Part shown: positions 63,201-64,000 of the stretch, one piece after another
Layout of the letters: every line of letters starts with the position of its first letter
How positions within the stretch are numbered: position 1 is the first letter of the stretch
Source: JADJLQ01 sp038251405
GTDB lineage: Bacteria; Bacteroidota; Bacteroidia; Chitinophagales; Saprospiraceae
Assembly: GCA_038251405.1 (NCBI GenBank)
Contig: JBBSBH010000012.1
Span: forward strand, 1-64,000
Length of the DNA stretch: 64,000 nucleotides
Reading direction: 5' to 3'
Position numbers and translations under genes: made by a program
The notes under the pieces: model-generated
Told to the model about the DNA's origin: nothing
Databases searched by the model: none
Seen by the model: only the letters and a program-made list of their open reading frames with translations

Positions 63201-63426
63201 TAATGGATCAGTAATATCTACTGGAGGCAGAGCATTAATGGATGGTAGTTTTGTTCGTTTACCCTTACGAGGATGGTTTACAAAGGCTACCAATAAAAAT
63301 CAGGAACTTGGCCCGTGTATTCCTGATATTATTGTTGAAAATTCACCTGACTGGATAGCAAAAAATACGGATGACCAGCTAAAAGCCGCGGTGGATGAAT
63401 TGATGCAGCAGTTAAAAAATAAATAG
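60226..63426 (+). CDS. Tricorn-type protease (S41 family), exported
   Basis: A 1066-residue protein with a signal peptide (ending LHAQ). The N-terminal beta propellers contain PD40-like repeats (SPDGKSIAFSGSR, LSPNGRFLAFVRG, VSPNGKLIAFSIRG, WSPDDKWIAYNQTD; about 20-560). A C1/helical region with YEEAWRTIRDGYYDPNLNGYD is near 685, a PDZ domain at about 755-850 (HTGWLGAELAP, VLRIIPETPADKIL), and the S41 catalytic domain follows with GSYSNAEIFSHAYKTLGIG (Ser near 967). It probably degrades oligopeptides in the periplasm. Its stop lies in the arm of a strong inverted repeat. Confidence 0.93.
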   Translation: MTMKNLFIPVLALLCFTLHAQELLRDPAINPNGSMIAFSFQGDIWTVSVNGGRANRLTIHEGYESNPIFSPDGKSIAFSGSRLGNNDIFIIPAEGGTAKRLTYHSASDNISSWTQKDKIIFSTNREFRQIERPSEVYTISPTGGTESRILDAVGFDPVLSPNGRFLAFVRGDINPVARKDYKGSSDRDIWIYDTQLKTFDKLPGFETNDILPQWASNSELYFLSSIEGEYNLYKIGLNANGKSSVKPQKLTNFKDESIRHFNLSADGNTIVFEKDMNLYTYSTTSKSIKKINIDINADDRMDPTENKTMANGAGEFTVSPNGKLIAFSIRGEIFISEADKDKSRSINVSNHAYRDYQPVWLNDNVLIFNSDRNNGNFDLYAVKSADTSEKNIFRSLKHEIIQITHTSVDESNPEVSNNGRQIAYTRGKGTLIVNDIDSMGTLSNEKILSDTWAPANNVVWSPDDKWIAYNQTDLNFNNEVFIQAADNSIKAVNISMHPRSDSNPFWSNDGSKLGFLSERSYSTGTDVYFIWLKKEDWEKTQQDWKEDDSTPSESEKAKDKKTIKPIVIDFEKIYDHLVQVTNLPGNESNLIIGKDGNTFYYTANNSDAKGRDLYSIKWDGRDLKELTKGGSNPNRISMDKDGKYLYYFRNNGAIFRMDTKSSSSEALPYIAKMKIDYTQERTQVYEEAWRTIRDGYYDPNLNGYDWNKLHDKYKERCIKASTSTDFRDMFNNLLGELNSSHMGMTAADRTETNEDHTGWLGAELAPDAEGMRVLRIIPETPADKILSKLMVGDLINGVNGEKVDPKANFYALLSETANEKLLLDVTDTAGKKREVVLRPASSISKELYEEWVSNRKKLVDLYSGGKLGYIHIQSMNFPSFEVVERAFTAAGYGKEGLLIDVRYNGGGSTTDYLMTILNYKQHAYTIPRGASNNLEKDKLKFREYYPIGERLVYAAWTKPSIALCNEGSYSNAEIFSHAYKTLGIGKLVGTPTNGSVISTGGRALMDGSFVRLPLRGWFTKATNKNQELGPCIPDIIVENSPDWIAKNTDDQLKAAVDELMQQLKNK

Positions 63427-63454
63427 ATAAAATCTATCTTCTCATAGATTTTAT
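63427..63454. terminator. Bidirectional terminator-like hairpin
   Basis: Perfect 11-bp arms, ATAAAATCTAT and ATAGATTTTAT, around a 6-nt loop, placed between the convergent Tricorn-like and YdeI-family genes and overlapping the 3' end of the latter. The T-rich flanks are weak on both sides. Confidence 0.5.
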
Positions 63455-64000
63455 TCTTAGTCTGTTGCCACTGTCTACTATTAATTCTTGTAATCTCCGC
63501 TCTCTGGTTTTCTCTTGCCTGGCACTCATTACCCAGTGGATGGAAGCCTTTCTATAGGATGGGGCTAATGCCATAAACCAGTTAAATGCTGATTTGTTAA
63601 CTTTAAATTTTTTTAGATAATTTGTGCTTAATTCGGGCTCTTTTTCTTGCTCGAAAGAATAAAGATTTGCTTTTTTCAGATCTCGGTTTTTATATATTTC
63701 AATTCCCGCAGGATAAACCAGGTTTTGAGTAATTAATTCCTCTATTTTTTTCAGATTCACTGCACTCCAAATGCTTTTAACTTTTCTGGGAGTAAATCGA
63801 ATACAATAAGATTCATGATCAATGGACCTCCTGACCCCATCTATCCATCCAAAACAAAGAGTTTGTTCTACAGACTCTGGCCATGTAATGCTTGTCTTTC
63901 CTGCACCTTTCTTATAATACCCTACTAATAACTCTTTCTCTTTGAGATGATTTCCCTCGAGCCATTTCCGGAAATGATTTGGATTCCTAAAAAAACATGC
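63434..64000 (-). CDS. YdeI/OmdA-family (bacteriocin-protection-like) protein (5' end outside window)
   Basis: The frame runs to the right edge with no start reached (189 codons including stop). A GTG at 63760 is internal, since the conserved domain continues upstream of it. Family blocks are FRKWLEGNHLKEKELLVGYYKK, split here, then SVEQTLCFGWIDGVRRSID, YCIRFTPRKVKSIWSAVN and SYRKASIHWVMSARQEKTRERR. The family is annotated as bacteriocin protection or OmpD-associated; the biochemical role is unknown. Nearly all of the usual ~190 residues are present, so little is missing. Confidence 0.87.
   Translation of the reverse strand, partial: ACFFRNPNHFRKWLEGNHLKEKELLVGYYKKGAGKTSITWPESVEQTLCFGWIDGVRRSIDHESYCIRFTPRKVKSIWSAVNLKKIEELITQNLVYPAGIEIYKNRDLKKANLYSFEQEKEPELSTNYLKKFKVNKSAFNWFMALAPSYRKASIHWVMSARQEKTRERRLQELIVDSGNRLRIKSMRR

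Noticed and set aside
1..64000. tRNA, rRNA, CRISPR array or riboswitch
   Set aside because: I looked in all intergenic spaces for T-loop, CCA-end, direct-repeat/spacer or conserved riboswitch patterns and saw none. A covariance-model scan would be needed to exclude small RNAs.

Overview
The window is a low-GC (A+T-rich) chromosomal segment of a Bacteroidota bacterium, most likely of the Saprospiria/Saprospiraceae. The evidence is a complete type IX secretion/gliding core (porP-gldK-gldL-gldM-gldN), a second PorP/SprF-type protein, a T9SS type A C-terminal sorting domain on one secreted enzyme, Bacteroidota-type promoters (TAnnTTTG -7 boxes) with almost no Shine-Dalgarno signals, a bacterial GGGPS-type prenylglyceryl-phosphate synthase, and a giant cysteine-rich secreted protein of the kind common in Saprospiraceae. 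No rRNA, tRNA, CRISPR array or intact insertion sequence was seen.

Layout. 1-4170 (minus): a giant secreted protein, cut by the left edge, with an N-terminal ice-binding-like (DUF3494) domain, three near-identical 70-residue Ig/PKD-like repeats and a long cysteine-rich region. 4171-5660: repeat-bearing noncoding DNA with an 85-bp tandem repeat, then a Uma2 pseudogene. 5.6-12.6 kb: a secreted SUMF-domain protein, a 3-methyladenine glycosylase with a DUF2752 membrane protein, an orphan histidine kinase, a hydrolase-MoxR pair, a decayed YdeI fragment, an MscS channel and a DinB-like protein. 12.7-19 kb: an M28 peptidase; OxyR with the diagnostic cysteine pair at residues 199 and 208; divergent from it an operon of periplasmic rhodanese, fatty-acid-hydroxylase-type enzyme and small membrane protein; a second rhodanese lipoprotein; and a DUF6922/AbiEii toxin-antitoxin-like pair. 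19.2-24.9 kb (minus): the T9SS core. 24.9-34.7 kb: mostly housekeeping genes (DUF255 thioredoxin-like protein, MBL hydrolase, RbfA, RecG, SerA-like dehydrogenase, esterase). 34.8-43.3 kb: PQQ dehydrogenase with a heme c domain, a Fic gene interrupted by an in-frame amber codon, a HEWLH putative metalloprotein, an acetylhydrolase-like enzyme, an intact Uma2, an amidohydrolase and a GNAT. 43.3-52.7 kb: RsgA, GGGPS, DUF2007, DUF47-PiT phosphate uptake, MOSC, DUF819, DUF1080, di-heme cytochrome c, CvpA, YhhN. 52.9-64 kb: gamma-glutamyltransferase, a small zinc-ribbon protein, a heme/copper monooxygenase-like T9SS cargo, a six-hairpin glycosidase-like protein, a second PorP, a Tricorn-type protease, and a YdeI-family gene cut by the right edge.

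How the genes work together. GldK/L/M/N and PorP would form the secretion machine that exports CTD-bearing cargo such as the 55.2-kb monooxygenase-like protein and probably the giant DUF3494 protein, whose C-terminus lies outside the window. OxyR faces the rhodanese/hydroxylase operon and has an ATAG-N7-CTAT OxyR-like half-site just upstream of its own start, which suggests peroxide-linked autoregulation and perhaps control of that operon. DUF47 and PiT form the usual phosphate-uptake pair.

The most notable non-gene observation concerns promoters. At five unrelated genes a perfect TAnnTTTG box ends exactly 4 nt before the ATG, which predicts leaderless mRNAs. A sixth gene (DUF819) has the same geometry onto an ATT codon. 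I did not find a clearly novel multi-gene defence system. The best leads are the leaderless-promoter pattern, the DUF3494/Ig/cysteine-rich fusion, the OxyR-facing operon, and the amber-interrupted Fic gene next to an unrecognised HExxH protein.
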